Below are positions 52,808 through 60,407 of a stretch of DNA of 64,000 nt, piece by piece. Numbering within the stretch: the first letter of the stretch is position 1; every line of letters starts with the position of its first letter. The notes beneath the pieces were generated by a model that was not told where the DNA came from, did not search any database, and saw nothing but the letters and a program-made list of their open reading frames with translations. The stretch lies in the NCBI GenBank assembly GCA_024234435.1, contig JACKOF010000001.1, positions 1,302,001 to 1,366,000 of the forward strand. Direction: 5' to 3'. Position numbers and translations under genes: made by a program. This DNA comes from Pseudomonadales bacterium (GTDB taxonomy: Bacteria; Pseudomonadota; Gammaproteobacteria; Pseudomonadales; Porticoccaceae).

Positions 52808-54010
52808 ATGAAGAAACAATTACTTGCAACCATTATCGGCCTGAATGCTGCCGCACTGACCGCTTCTGCCAGTGCAGCTACGCCCAGCATGGAAGAAATG
52901 TGGGAGCTGATACAACAACAGCAAGCTGAAATTCAAACCCTGAAAGCTGAACTGGGGAAAAACACCCAGCAAATAAAGGAAACTCAAACCCGTGTAACCG
53001 CGACGGCAGATGCGGTTGAATCGGTCTCCAGTGTTTCAACAAAACTGGCGTCGTGGGTAGAAAGAACCTCCATAGGCGGTTACGGCGAACATCACTTTAA
53101 CCACATAGAGGACGATAATGATCAGATTGATGCACACCGCTATGTCCTCTACTTCGCTCATCAGTTTACTGATGATCTGCGCTTTTTCTCCGAGTTTGAG
53201 CTGGAACACTCCCTCGCCGGAGACGGAAAGCCCGGTGAAGTTGAACTTGAACAAGCCTTTATCGAGTGGGATTTCGCAGACAACCATCGCGTGCAAATCG
53301 GTCAATTCCTGATACCCGTTGGCATCTTAAACGAGACCCATGAACCGGATACTTTCTACGGTACCGAGCGCAATAATGTTGAAAAAGAAATCATTCCCGC
53401 CACATGGTGGGAAACTGGTGTCATGGTAACAGGAGAGATCGCGCCTGGCCTGAGCTATAACGCAGCAATACATAGCGGGCTTGAAGTGCCGAATTCATTT
53501 CGCATACGCAGTGGCCGCCAGAAATCAGCCGAAGCCAACGCAGAAGATCTGGCCTTCACCGGCCGCCTGAAATACACCGGCATTCCCGGGCTGGAACTGG
53601 CCGCAACCATTCAGCACCAGCAGGATATTACTCAAGGCAGCACAACTTTCAGCGAGAGCGCCGAAGCCACTCTGTTTGAAACACACCTTGCTTACCAGGG
53701 TGATCGTTTTGGATTGCGGGCACTGTATGCCAACTGGGACATTGACGGAGACGACGCAGAAACCGCAGAGGCTGACTCTCTCGATGGCTGGTATGTGGAG
53801 CCCTCGTTCAAAATCACCCCCAAGCTGGGAATCTTTGCCCGTTACAGTGAATTCGAGCGCGGCGACAAGTCAGATACTGATTACGACACCTGGGACTACG
53901 GCATTAATTACTGGCTACACCCCCGTGTCGTGCTGAAAGCCGACTATTCGGATAGTGTCGGTGATGCAGAGAGTGACGCCTTTAACTTGGGCGTTGGCTG
54001 GAGTTTCTAA
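52808..54010 (+). CDS. Iron-regulated outer-membrane porin with coiled-coil N-terminus
   Basis: 400 aa. Signal peptide (residues 1-23, ending SASA), then a coiled coil of about 45 residues (EEMWELIQQQQAEIQTLKAEL and following) and a beta-barrel that alternates polar and hydrophobic residues (GGYGEHHFNHIEDDND, LRALYANWDIDGDDA) and ends with a terminal Phe (NLGVGWSF), typical of OM porins of the Porin O/P-like group. Fur box and promoter upstream. The substrate is unknown; ferric or phosphate-type ions are only a guess. First gene of a three-gene operon. Confidence 0.85.
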   Translation: MKKQLLATIIGLNAAALTASASAATPSMEEMWELIQQQQAEIQTLKAELGKNTQQIKETQTRVTATADAVESVSSVSTKLASWVERTSIGGYGEHHFNHIEDDNDQIDAHRYVLYFAHQFTDDLRFFSEFELEHSLAGDGKPGEVELEQAFIEWDFADNHRVQIGQFLIPVGILNETHEPDTFYGTERNNVEKEIIPATWWETGVMVTGEIAPGLSYNAAIHSGLEVPNSFRIRSGRQKSAEANAEDLAFTGRLKYTGIPGLELAATIQHQQDITQGSTTFSESAEATLFETHLAYQGDRFGLRALYANWDIDGDDAETAEADSLDGWYVEPSFKITPKLGIFARYSEFERGDKSDTDYDTWDYGINYWLHPRVVLKADYSDSVGDAESDAFNLGVGWSF

Positions 54011-54093
54011 CAGCTAAAGCGCGTCACTCAACTATTAATCTTGGTCACGGCAGGGGTATAAGCTATCCCCTGCCATTTTTTCAAGGCTCCGCC

Positions 54094-54609
54094 ATGAACG
54101 CCATTAAATACCTGTTACCGGTTTTCATTCTGTTTACAACCAGCATCCAGGCAAAAGGCGTCTATCTGTCAACAAATGACTTTCTGGCAGAATCCTTCAA
54201 TCACCAGCAACCCGCTCTGGAAACCCTGTGGCTTGGCAAGGCACACAAACTGACTGCTGCAAAAATCATGAACCGCCCTGTCAACAGCCTGCGTGTACGC
54301 TACTGGAAACTTGGCAATCGGACGGCCTGGATACTTGAAGAGATTGGCAAGGAGTTACCCATCACTATCGGCATAGTGATTGATAGTGACCGTATCCATA
54401 AGGTAGAGATTCTTGAATACAGGGAGAGTCGCGGCGGTGAAGTCCGTTATCCGGCTTTCCGCAAACAGTTTATTAATGGAAAACTGGATGAAAATTATCG
54501 GTTAAACAGTAAAATAGATGGCATTACCGGCGCCACCCTGTCTGTTCGAGCCGTAACAAGAACAGCCAACCTGGCGCTCTACTACCACAAACAGGCTCTT
54601 GCCCAATAA
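54094..54609 (+). CDS. Periplasmic FMN-binding domain protein
   Basis: 171 aa with a signal peptide (residues 1-20, ending IQA) and an FMN-binding domain like that of NqrC/RnfG: IGIVIDSDRIHKVEILEYRES, GGEVRYPAFRKQF, and DGITGATLSVRAVTRT, where the T in GAT-L/S is the usual site of covalent FMN attachment. It sits 83 bases after the porin gene. The domain often delivers electrons in the periplasm, so with PepSY it may be a flavin-linked reductase; inference. Confidence 0.82.
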   Translation: MNAIKYLLPVFILFTTSIQAKGVYLSTNDFLAESFNHQQPALETLWLGKAHKLTAAKIMNRPVNSLRVRYWKLGNRTAWILEEIGKELPITIGIVIDSDRIHKVEILEYRESRGGEVRYPAFRKQFINGKLDENYRLNSKIDGITGATLSVRAVTRTANLALYYHKQALAQ

Positions 54610-54622
54610 GTAATTAACCCCT

Positions 54623-55402
54623 TTGTCCTCAAATATCCGATCACTCAAAAAAACAACCGTTAAACTTTTACGCTGGCATCGGCGGATTGGCCTGATACTG
54701 GGGTTACTCATTGTATTGCTCGCTGTAACCGGCATTTTGATAAACCACACCCACAGTCTCAAATTATCCAGCGTTCGCTTAAATAATTCATTACTGCTCA
54801 GCTGGTATGGTCTTGAAAATGATGATCCGATAAAAGCCTATGGCTTCTCACTGGGAAATGACAACTGGTTTAGCCAGTTCAATAACCAACTGTATATGAA
54901 CCATGCACCCATTACTGAATGCGCATCGCCTCTTCATGGCGCAGTAGAATACCAGCAGTATTATCTGGCACTCTGCCAGGATCAGCTTTTGCTTCTCACC
55001 CGTTCAGGGGACGTACTTGAAACGATAACGCCTGCATTTGGGCTACCTGCTGATGTTCGCAGTATTACCAACACCAACGACATGCTATACCTACTAACAA
55101 GCAGTGGCATTCTGACATTTAATCCGGACACACTTACAGCCAGCATCGAGCCAGACCAGAACATCCATCAATGGCCTGAACAAAAACAGCTGCCCGACTA
55201 TTTACAGGAAGCAATTTACGAAGAGATAAAAGCCAGTATCACGCTGGAAACTCTGCTGCTGGATATCCACAGTGGTCGGATATTGGGAAATTTCGGCGTA
55301 TATTTAACCGACTTGGCTGGCATTATGATCTGTTTACTGGCATTGAGCGGCCTATGGGCCTGGTTAAACCACAAACGGATACTGGGCAAAAAACGTCAAT
55401 AG
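54623..55402 (+). CDS. PepSY-TM-type membrane protein
   Basis: 259 aa with an N-terminal basic segment and membrane helix (LRWHRRIGLILGLLIVLLAVTGIL), the PepSY-TM hallmark WHRRIG...TG, a large periplasmic part with two cysteines (about residues 93 and 110), and a C-terminal helix (LAGIMICLLALSGLWAW). Only a TTG start is available here (54623), which is unusual, and no clear ribosome-binding site precedes it. The H and R residues in helix 1 match ferric-reductase-like PepSY proteins. It completes the porin-FMN-PepSY operon. Confidence 0.8.
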   Translation: MSSNIRSLKKTTVKLLRWHRRIGLILGLLIVLLAVTGILINHTHSLKLSSVRLNNSLLLSWYGLENDDPIKAYGFSLGNDNWFSQFNNQLYMNHAPITECASPLHGAVEYQQYYLALCQDQLLLLTRSGDVLETITPAFGLPADVRSITNTNDMLYLLTSSGILTFNPDTLTASIEPDQNIHQWPEQKQLPDYLQEAIYEEIKASITLETLLLDIHSGRILGNFGVYLTDLAGIMICLLALSGLWAWLNHKRILGKKRQ

Positions 55403-55468
55403 GTATCATCATATGAAATGCTTGGGCGTTGCTTATATTCAGTAATATCATTAATATCTGGGTCTCAC

Positions 55469-55491
55469 AGGCAGCTGGCGCTGCCTTTTTT
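55469..55491 (+). terminator. Rho-independent terminator after the porin operon
   Basis: 7-bp stem AGGCAGC/GCTGCCT (55469-55475, 55480-55486) with loop TGGC, and a six-T run (55486-55491). It lies between the PepSY gene and argD and closes the Fur-regulated operon. Confidence 0.85.
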
Positions 55492-55539
55492 CGTTTTTAG
55501 TTGTTTTATTTTTATAAAAGAAGATAGTTGACATTCGCC

Positions 55540-56715
55540 ATGAGCAGAGAAGCACTGATGAATAATTACGGCACCCGGCAACTGACCCTGAGCAAGGGTG
55601 AAGGCAGCTGGGTATGGGATGAAAAAGGCAACAAATACCTCGATGCGCTGGCCGGGATAGCAGTTTGCGGTCTTGGTCACGCACACCCTGCCGTCACCCG
55701 AGCGTTGTCGAATCAGGCGGCCACATTGTGTCATTGCTCAAACTTATACAATATTCCGCAACAACAAACTCTCGCTGACAAACTACAGTCTATCTCGGGC
55801 ATGACCAATATGTTTTTTGGCAACTCGGGAGCAGAAGCAAACGAAGCAGCCATCAAACTGGCCCGGCTTTACGGCCATTCCAAAGGCATAGACAAACCCG
55901 CTATTATTGTGATGGAACACTCCTTTCACGGTCGTACTCTGGCAACACTGAGTGCCACGGGCAATCGCAAGGTACAGGCTGGTTTTGAACCACTGGTAGG
56001 CGGCTTTGTGCGAGCCCCCTTTAACGATATGGAAGCGTTGGAAAATATCGCCAAAAACAATAACAATGTTGTCGCTGTTTTTGTTGAACCCATACAGGGC
56101 GAAGGTGGCATCCATATCCCCGACGCAAACTATCTCACCAATATCCGGCAGCTGTGCTCTGATAACAACTGGCTAATGATGCTTGACGAAATCCAAACCG
56201 GCAATGGACGCACAGGGCGTTTCTTCAACTATCAGCACTGCAGTTTTCTTCCTGACGTGGTCACCACCGCCAAAGGGCTGGGTAACGGCATGCCTATAGG
56301 CGTCTGCCTCGCATCAGGTGTTGCCTCACAATTAATGCAGCCCGGCAATCACGGCTCTACATTCGGCGGCAACCCTCTGGCCTGCGCTGCAGCGCTGGCA
56401 ACCATTGACGTTATCGAGTCAGAAAATCTCTGCGAGAATGCTACGAAACTGGGCGCATATCTGATTGAACAGTTTTCAGCAGCACTCGCAGACTACGACC
56501 AGGTTGTTGACATCCGTGGCCAGGGACTGATGATTGGCATTGAACTTGATCACCCCTGTGGCGATTTGGTCACTAAAGCCATTGAAAAGGGGTTGTTGAT
56601 CAATGTTACTGCAGGCTCTGTCATTCGATTGTTACCTGCGCTGAATTTCACCCGCGAGCAGGCTGATCAATTGGTTAACACACTGGTGCCTCTGATTATT
56701 GAGGAGGCCCAATAA
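55540..56715 (+). CDS. argD: Acetylornithine aminotransferase
   Basis: PLP enzyme that converts N-acetylglutamate semialdehyde to N-acetylornithine. The 391-aa protein has WDEKGNKYLDALAGIAVCGLGHAHP, NSGAEANEAAIKLARL, FVEPIQGEGGIH and the PLP lysine in VTTAKGLGNGMPIG, then GSTFGGNPLAC. The ATG at 55540 is used; a TTG four codons before is less likely. The stop overlaps the argF start (TAATG). No ArgR box is obvious upstream. Confidence 0.93.
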   Translation: MSREALMNNYGTRQLTLSKGEGSWVWDEKGNKYLDALAGIAVCGLGHAHPAVTRALSNQAATLCHCSNLYNIPQQQTLADKLQSISGMTNMFFGNSGAEANEAAIKLARLYGHSKGIDKPAIIVMEHSFHGRTLATLSATGNRKVQAGFEPLVGGFVRAPFNDMEALENIAKNNNNVVAVFVEPIQGEGGIHIPDANYLTNIRQLCSDNNWLMMLDEIQTGNGRTGRFFNYQHCSFLPDVVTTAKGLGNGMPIGVCLASGVASQLMQPGNHGSTFGGNPLACAAALATIDVIESENLCENATKLGAYLIEQFSAALADYDQVVDIRGQGLMIGIELDHPCGDLVTKAIEKGLLINVTAGSVIRLLPALNFTREQADQLVNTLVPLIIEEAQ

Positions 56716-57620
56716 TGGCCATACGTCACTTTTTAACCCTGCACGATTTATCTCTGGCCGAACTCAACGGCCTTATTCAACGTGCTATCGAGTTAAAAGC
56801 GCAACACAAAGCTGGCACGGCAGGCAAACCCTGTGACGGAAAAGTGCTGGCGATGATTTTTGAAAAATCATCAACCAGAACACGGGTATCTTTCGAAGCG
56901 GGCATGGCCCAGCTGGGCGGCAATGCGCTATTCCTGTCTCCTGAGGACACCCAACTGGGGCGTGGTGAAATCATTGAAGACTCTGCTCGGGTAATATCCA
57001 GCATGGTGGATATTGTCATGATTCGCACTTTCGGTCACGACAAGGTGGAGAAGTTTGCAGAGTATTCTTCCGTTCCGGTGATTAACGCGCTCACCGACAG
57101 CTATCACCCCTGCCAATTACTGGCTGATATCCAGACATTTGTCGAGCACCGTGGCAGCTTGCAAGGCAAAAAAGTAGTCTGGGTTGGTGACGGCAACAAT
57201 ATGTGTCATTCCTATATGAATGCTGCTGATATTCTTGATTTCGAACTCATTGTCGCCTGCCCGAAAGGGTACGAGCCCAATCGCTCGCTGCTGAATAAAT
57301 ACAGTAGTCGGGTCAGCATTGTTCGCGATCCTCAACAGGCCGTCATCGGTGCCGACCTCGTGGTTACGGACACCTGGGCCTCAATGGGGCAGGAAGAAGA
57401 AAAGAAGGAGCGAGAAGCCGCATTCTCAGGCTATTGCGTTGATGAAGCACTAATGACAAAGGCAGCGCCGGGCGCCCTTTTCATGCACTGTCTGCCGGCC
57501 TATCGTGGCATGGAAATCAGCGATACGATTATGGATTCCAAATATTCAGTGGTCTGGGACGAAGCGGAAAACCGGCTACATGCACAAAAAGCGTTACTGG
57601 AATTTCTGTTGAATCAGTAA
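56715..57620 (+). CDS. argF: Ornithine carbamoyltransferase
   Basis: Makes citrulline from ornithine and carbamoyl phosphate. The 301-aa protein has the carbamoyl-phosphate loop SSTRTR (residues 52-57), HPCQLLADIQT, VGDGNNMCHSYMNAA, VTDTWASMGQEEEK and the ornithine/catalytic HCLPAYRG. The GAGGAGG in the last codons of argD serves as ribosome-binding site. Anabolic type, judging from its pairing with argD. Confidence 0.97.
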   Translation: MAIRHFLTLHDLSLAELNGLIQRAIELKAQHKAGTAGKPCDGKVLAMIFEKSSTRTRVSFEAGMAQLGGNALFLSPEDTQLGRGEIIEDSARVISSMVDIVMIRTFGHDKVEKFAEYSSVPVINALTDSYHPCQLLADIQTFVEHRGSLQGKKVVWVGDGNNMCHSYMNAADILDFELIVACPKGYEPNRSLLNKYSSRVSIVRDPQQAVIGADLVVTDTWASMGQEEEKKEREAAFSGYCVDEALMTKAAPGALFMHCLPAYRGMEISDTIMDSKYSVVWDEAENRLHAQKALLEFLLNQ

Positions 57621-57633
57621 CCTCAACGTTTTC

Positions 57634-57651
57634 TTCGAAAGCACTTTCGAA
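57634..57651. repeat. 18-bp palindrome between argF and hisA
   Basis: TTCGAAAG-CA-CTTTCGAA, a perfect 8-bp inverted repeat in the 77-base space between the convergent argF and hisA stops. No T-run of length four or more follows on either side, so it is not a clear terminator, though it may act as one for either gene. Confidence 0.6.
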
Positions 57652-57657
57652 AGAGAG

Positions 57658-57706
57658 CCTTTAGCCCGACAGAAAGCCCTTAGTACGGCAGAAACTCTTA
57701 GCCCGC
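57658..57706. repeat. Imperfect 19-bp tandem repeats at the hisA 3' end
   Basis: Units CCTTTAGCCCGACAGAAAG (57658-57676) and CCCTTAGTACGGCAGAAAC (57677-57695) follow one another and a partial third, TCTTAGCCCG (57696-57705), holds the hisA stop (TAA on the minus strand at 57700-57698). On the hisA strand the stop and its flank appear to have been duplicated twice downstream. The mucB end shows the same pattern. Confidence 0.65.
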
Positions 57707-58429
57707 GTCACAGAGCGCCTGGGCTTCAGCCACATCCAGCGTCCCCTCGTAAATGGCCCGACCGGTAATAGCGCCCAAAATGCCCTGGCTCGCAACCGCA
57801 CTCAACGCGCGGATGTCATCCATATTGGTAATTCCACCGGAAGCGATCACAGGAATAGAAGAAGCCTGGGCCATCGTGACAGTAGCCTCAACGTTTACAC
57901 CCTGCATCATGCCGTCTCGATCAATATCAGTGTACACAATAGCGCTGACCCCATCGGACTCAAACTTTTTTGCCAGTTCGGTTGCTTTAACATCGGTGAC
58001 TTCTGCCCAACCATCCGTGGCCACCAGTCCATTTTTAGCGTCAATACCTACAATGATATGGCCAGGAAATTGCTGGCACATTTCAGTGACAAACGCCGGC
58101 TCTTTAACTGCTTTGGTACCAATAATCACGAACTCCACACCCGCTTTAAGGTACGCCTCGATCGTTTCACCGCTGCGAATACCGCCGCCGATCTGAATAG
58201 GCAAGTTCGGAAAGGCCCTGGCAATATCAGTAACCACACCACCATTAACAGGCTCCCCCGCAAAGGCACCATTCAAATCAACCAAGTGTAAACGGCGAGT
58301 TCCAGCGTTCACCCATCGGGCAGCCATGTCGACCGGGCTACCTGAAAATACCGTTGAATCTTCCATTCTGCCCTGTCTCAGTCGTACACAATCACCGTCT
58401 TTCAAATCAATGGCGGGAATAATCAGCAT
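57698..58429 (-). CDS. hisA: ProFAR isomerase HisA
   Basis: 243-aa TIM-barrel enzyme of histidine synthesis. The catalytic Asp is in PAIDLKDGDCVRLRQG (D8), the second in VYTDIDRDGMMQGVNVE, with QIGGGIRSGETIEAYLKAG and ASGGITNMDDIR as phosphate-binding loops. It is the last gene of hisB-hisH-hisA here; hisF, which usually follows, is not in this slot because argF converges from the other side. Confidence 0.96.
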   Translation of the reverse strand: MLIIPAIDLKDGDCVRLRQGRMEDSTVFSGSPVDMAARWVNAGTRRLHLVDLNGAFAGEPVNGGVVTDIARAFPNLPIQIGGGIRSGETIEAYLKAGVEFVIIGTKAVKEPAFVTEMCQQFPGHIIVGIDAKNGLVATDGWAEVTDVKATELAKKFESDGVSAIVYTDIDRDGMMQGVNVEATVTMAQASSIPVIASGGITNMDDIRALSAVASQGILGAITGRAIYEGTLDVAEAQALCDAG

Positions 58430-58494
58430 CGGTAAATATCCAGTTCTTGGTTGTTACATTAAAGTGGAATGGCATTCATTTTTCAGTTGCGATA

Positions 58495-59154
58495 CTAGCT
58501 GGAAGAACCCTGCCAACTGACAAAATTTTCCAGCAACTTCAGCCCGGCAGTATGGCTTTTCTCGGGATGAAACTGCACGGCAAAGAGGTTCCCCCTCGCA
58601 AGAGAGGCAGAAAAATTTACACCATAGTCGCAGGTACCGGCAACCAACGAGCTATCAGCTGTCTGAACGTAATAGCTGTGTACAAAATAAAATCGACTGT
58701 CTTGCTCAATACCATGCCACATGGGGTGATCGATAGTTTGATGCACCTGATTCCAGCCCATATGAGGAACTTTAAGTTTCTCACCGGAGTCATCAGTGAG
58801 GTGTTTGCCGAAGTAGCGAACATTGCCGGGCAGTACGCCAATACAGTCAACGCCGCCGTTCTCTTCACTATGTTCCATCAACGCCTGCATGCCCACACAG
58901 ATACCAAGCACAGGCTTCTCAGCAATGGCTTTGCTGATAGCCGCATCAAACCCCAACCGACGGATCTCGCCCATACAGTCACGAATGGCTCCAACACCGG
59001 GGAAAACCACCCGGTCAGCATCCGCAATATCCGCAACATCAGACGTCACGATGACATCTGCGTGCGGGGCAACATGCTCCAGCGCTTTTGACGCAGAATG
59101 CAGGTTACCCATACCGTAATCCAGCACGGCAATTCGTGTACGAAAATCAGTCAT
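58495..59154 (-). CDS. hisH: Imidazole glycerol phosphate synthase glutaminase HisH
   Basis: Glutamine amidotransferase that supplies ammonia to HisF. The 219-aa protein has the Cys in PVLGICVGMQALMEHSEE, and the His and Glu of the triad in FAVQFHPEKSHTAG, plus IAVLDYGMGNLHSASKALE at the N-terminus. It lies between hisB and hisA, 65 bases before hisA. Its partner HisF must be encoded elsewhere. Confidence 0.95.
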   Translation of the reverse strand: MTDFRTRIAVLDYGMGNLHSASKALEHVAPHADVIVTSDVADIADADRVVFPGVGAIRDCMGEIRRLGFDAAISKAIAEKPVLGICVGMQALMEHSEENGGVDCIGVLPGNVRYFGKHLTDDSGEKLKVPHMGWNQVHQTIDHPMWHGIEQDSRFYFVHSYYVQTADSSLVAGTCDYGVNFSASLARGNLFAVQFHPEKSHTAGLKLLENFVSWQGSSS

Positions 59155-59179
59155 TGGAAAACTACAGCTCTAAATTGTG

Positions 59180-59773
59180 TCAAAGAGTTCCTTTGGTGGA
59201 GGGAGTGATACCCGCCATCCGGGGATCTTCCTCAATAGCCATGCGCACCGCTCTACCGAAAGCCTTGAAAACGGTCTCGATCTGATGGTGAGCATTGCTA
59301 CCGCGAAGATTATCAATGTGCAGCGTGGCACCAGCGTGGTTCACAAAGCCCTGAAAAAACTCGTAGGACAAATCCACATCAAAACCACCTACTCGCGCAC
59401 GGGTATAATCTACATGCATCTCAAGACCGGGGCGCCCGGAAAAATCGATCACCACACGAGATAGCGCTTCGTCCAGAGGAACATAAGCATGCCCGTAGCG
59501 ACGCAACCCCTTTTTATCGCCCAGCGCCTTGTTAAACGCCTGACCAAGGGTAATACCGATATCTTCAACCGTGTGGTGATCATCAATGTGTGTATCGCCA
59601 TCAGCGCGAACATTCAGGTCAATCATGCCGTGGCGTGCGATCTGGTCGAGCATATGCTCCAGAAACGGCACACCGGTTTCAAATTGACCCGTGCCGGTTC
59701 CGTCAAGATTCAGCTCAACGGTAATCTTGGTTTCCAGCGTGTCGCGACTGACTGTCGCTATTCGATCGCTCAT
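59180..59773 (-). CDS. hisB: Imidazoleglycerol-phosphate dehydratase HisB
   Basis: Manganese enzyme removing water from IGP. The 197-aa protein is the monofunctional form (E. coli HisB is fused to a phosphatase). GQFETGVPFLEHMLDQIARHG, DTHIDDHHTVEDIGITLGQA, and HAGATLHIDNLRGSNAHHQIE are the two metal-binding half-sites. It heads the hisBHA run. Confidence 0.96.
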   Translation of the reverse strand: MSDRIATVSRDTLETKITVELNLDGTGTGQFETGVPFLEHMLDQIARHGMIDLNVRADGDTHIDDHHTVEDIGITLGQAFNKALGDKKGLRRYGHAYVPLDEALSRVVIDFSGRPGLEMHVDYTRARVGGFDVDLSYEFFQGFVNHAGATLHIDNLRGSNAHHQIETVFKAFGRAVRMAIEEDPRMAGITPSTKGTL

Positions 59774-59923
59774 GCTTGCTCCGCCTGTTGCGAATGATCA
59801 CCCAGTAGGCGTTCACAGTTATATCAGTGCGCCATTATAAAGTGCCAATGCCATCGCCGCCATAAAATAACCGGAAAATAGTGTCCGCCATTCTAGACAA
59901 GCAGGCAGCCTTGCATTAGATTC

Positions 59924-60211
59924 ATGCACATGATCGTTCATGTTCGCACTCATACCCTGCTCGCACTGCTGCTGATCGGCAGCGTGCTGTTTGCCGGTCA
60001 GGTTTCAGCCGAACACATTCATCTCGACCGGGACAACGCACAGTGCTCTGTCTGCCTCTCTGGTGACAGCCATAACCTCACGTTAAGTGCCAACTCACCC
60101 GTCTTGCAGATTGAGCGGCAGTATGCCGTTATTTTTACCCAACCCAGGCCAGCCTCTAAAAACCAGCCTGTAACCAGCCAGCATAGCCGCGCGCCTCCCG
60201 CCCCCCTCTGA
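59924..60211 (+). CDS. Small secreted His/Cys protein upstream of a TonB receptor
   Basis: 95 aa: a signal peptide (about residues 1-29, LLALLLIGSVLFAGQVSA) then a short mature chain AEHIHLDRDNAQCSVCLSG with two histidines and a CxxC pair, and a Pro/Gln/Ser-rich end. I recognise the pattern of small DUF2946-like proteins encoded next to zinc or copper uptake receptors, but not the exact family. It may bind metal in the periplasm and hand it to the neighbouring receptor system; this is inference. It is 196 bases upstream of the receptor gene. Confidence 0.6.
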   Translation: MHMIVHVRTHTLLALLLIGSVLFAGQVSAEHIHLDRDNAQCSVCLSGDSHNLTLSANSPVLQIERQYAVIFTQPRPASKNQPVTSQHSRAPPAPL

Positions 60212-60407
60212 TCGAAACCTTTTTTATCCGCAAAGGCCAAGACTAGTCATCTGAGAAAATCAGCTCGTGCTTATGCACGGTGCACCTTGTGCGTGTTTCA
60301 GTAAAGCACGTTGTGACGGCTCAATGAAAAGAACCATCTGAATCGCTGCTTTGCGCAATGACAACCTGTCTGGCCTTGCTTGATGTTTCTATTCGAGGAA
60401 GAAAACA

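Noticed and set aside
58447..59091. Plus-strand frame across hisH
   Set aside because: Antisense to hisH, which carries a complete glutaminase triad.
59774..59923. A Zur box in front of the His/Cys gene
   Set aside because: The best candidate (around the TTATATCAGTG region) has no usable symmetry; not reported.
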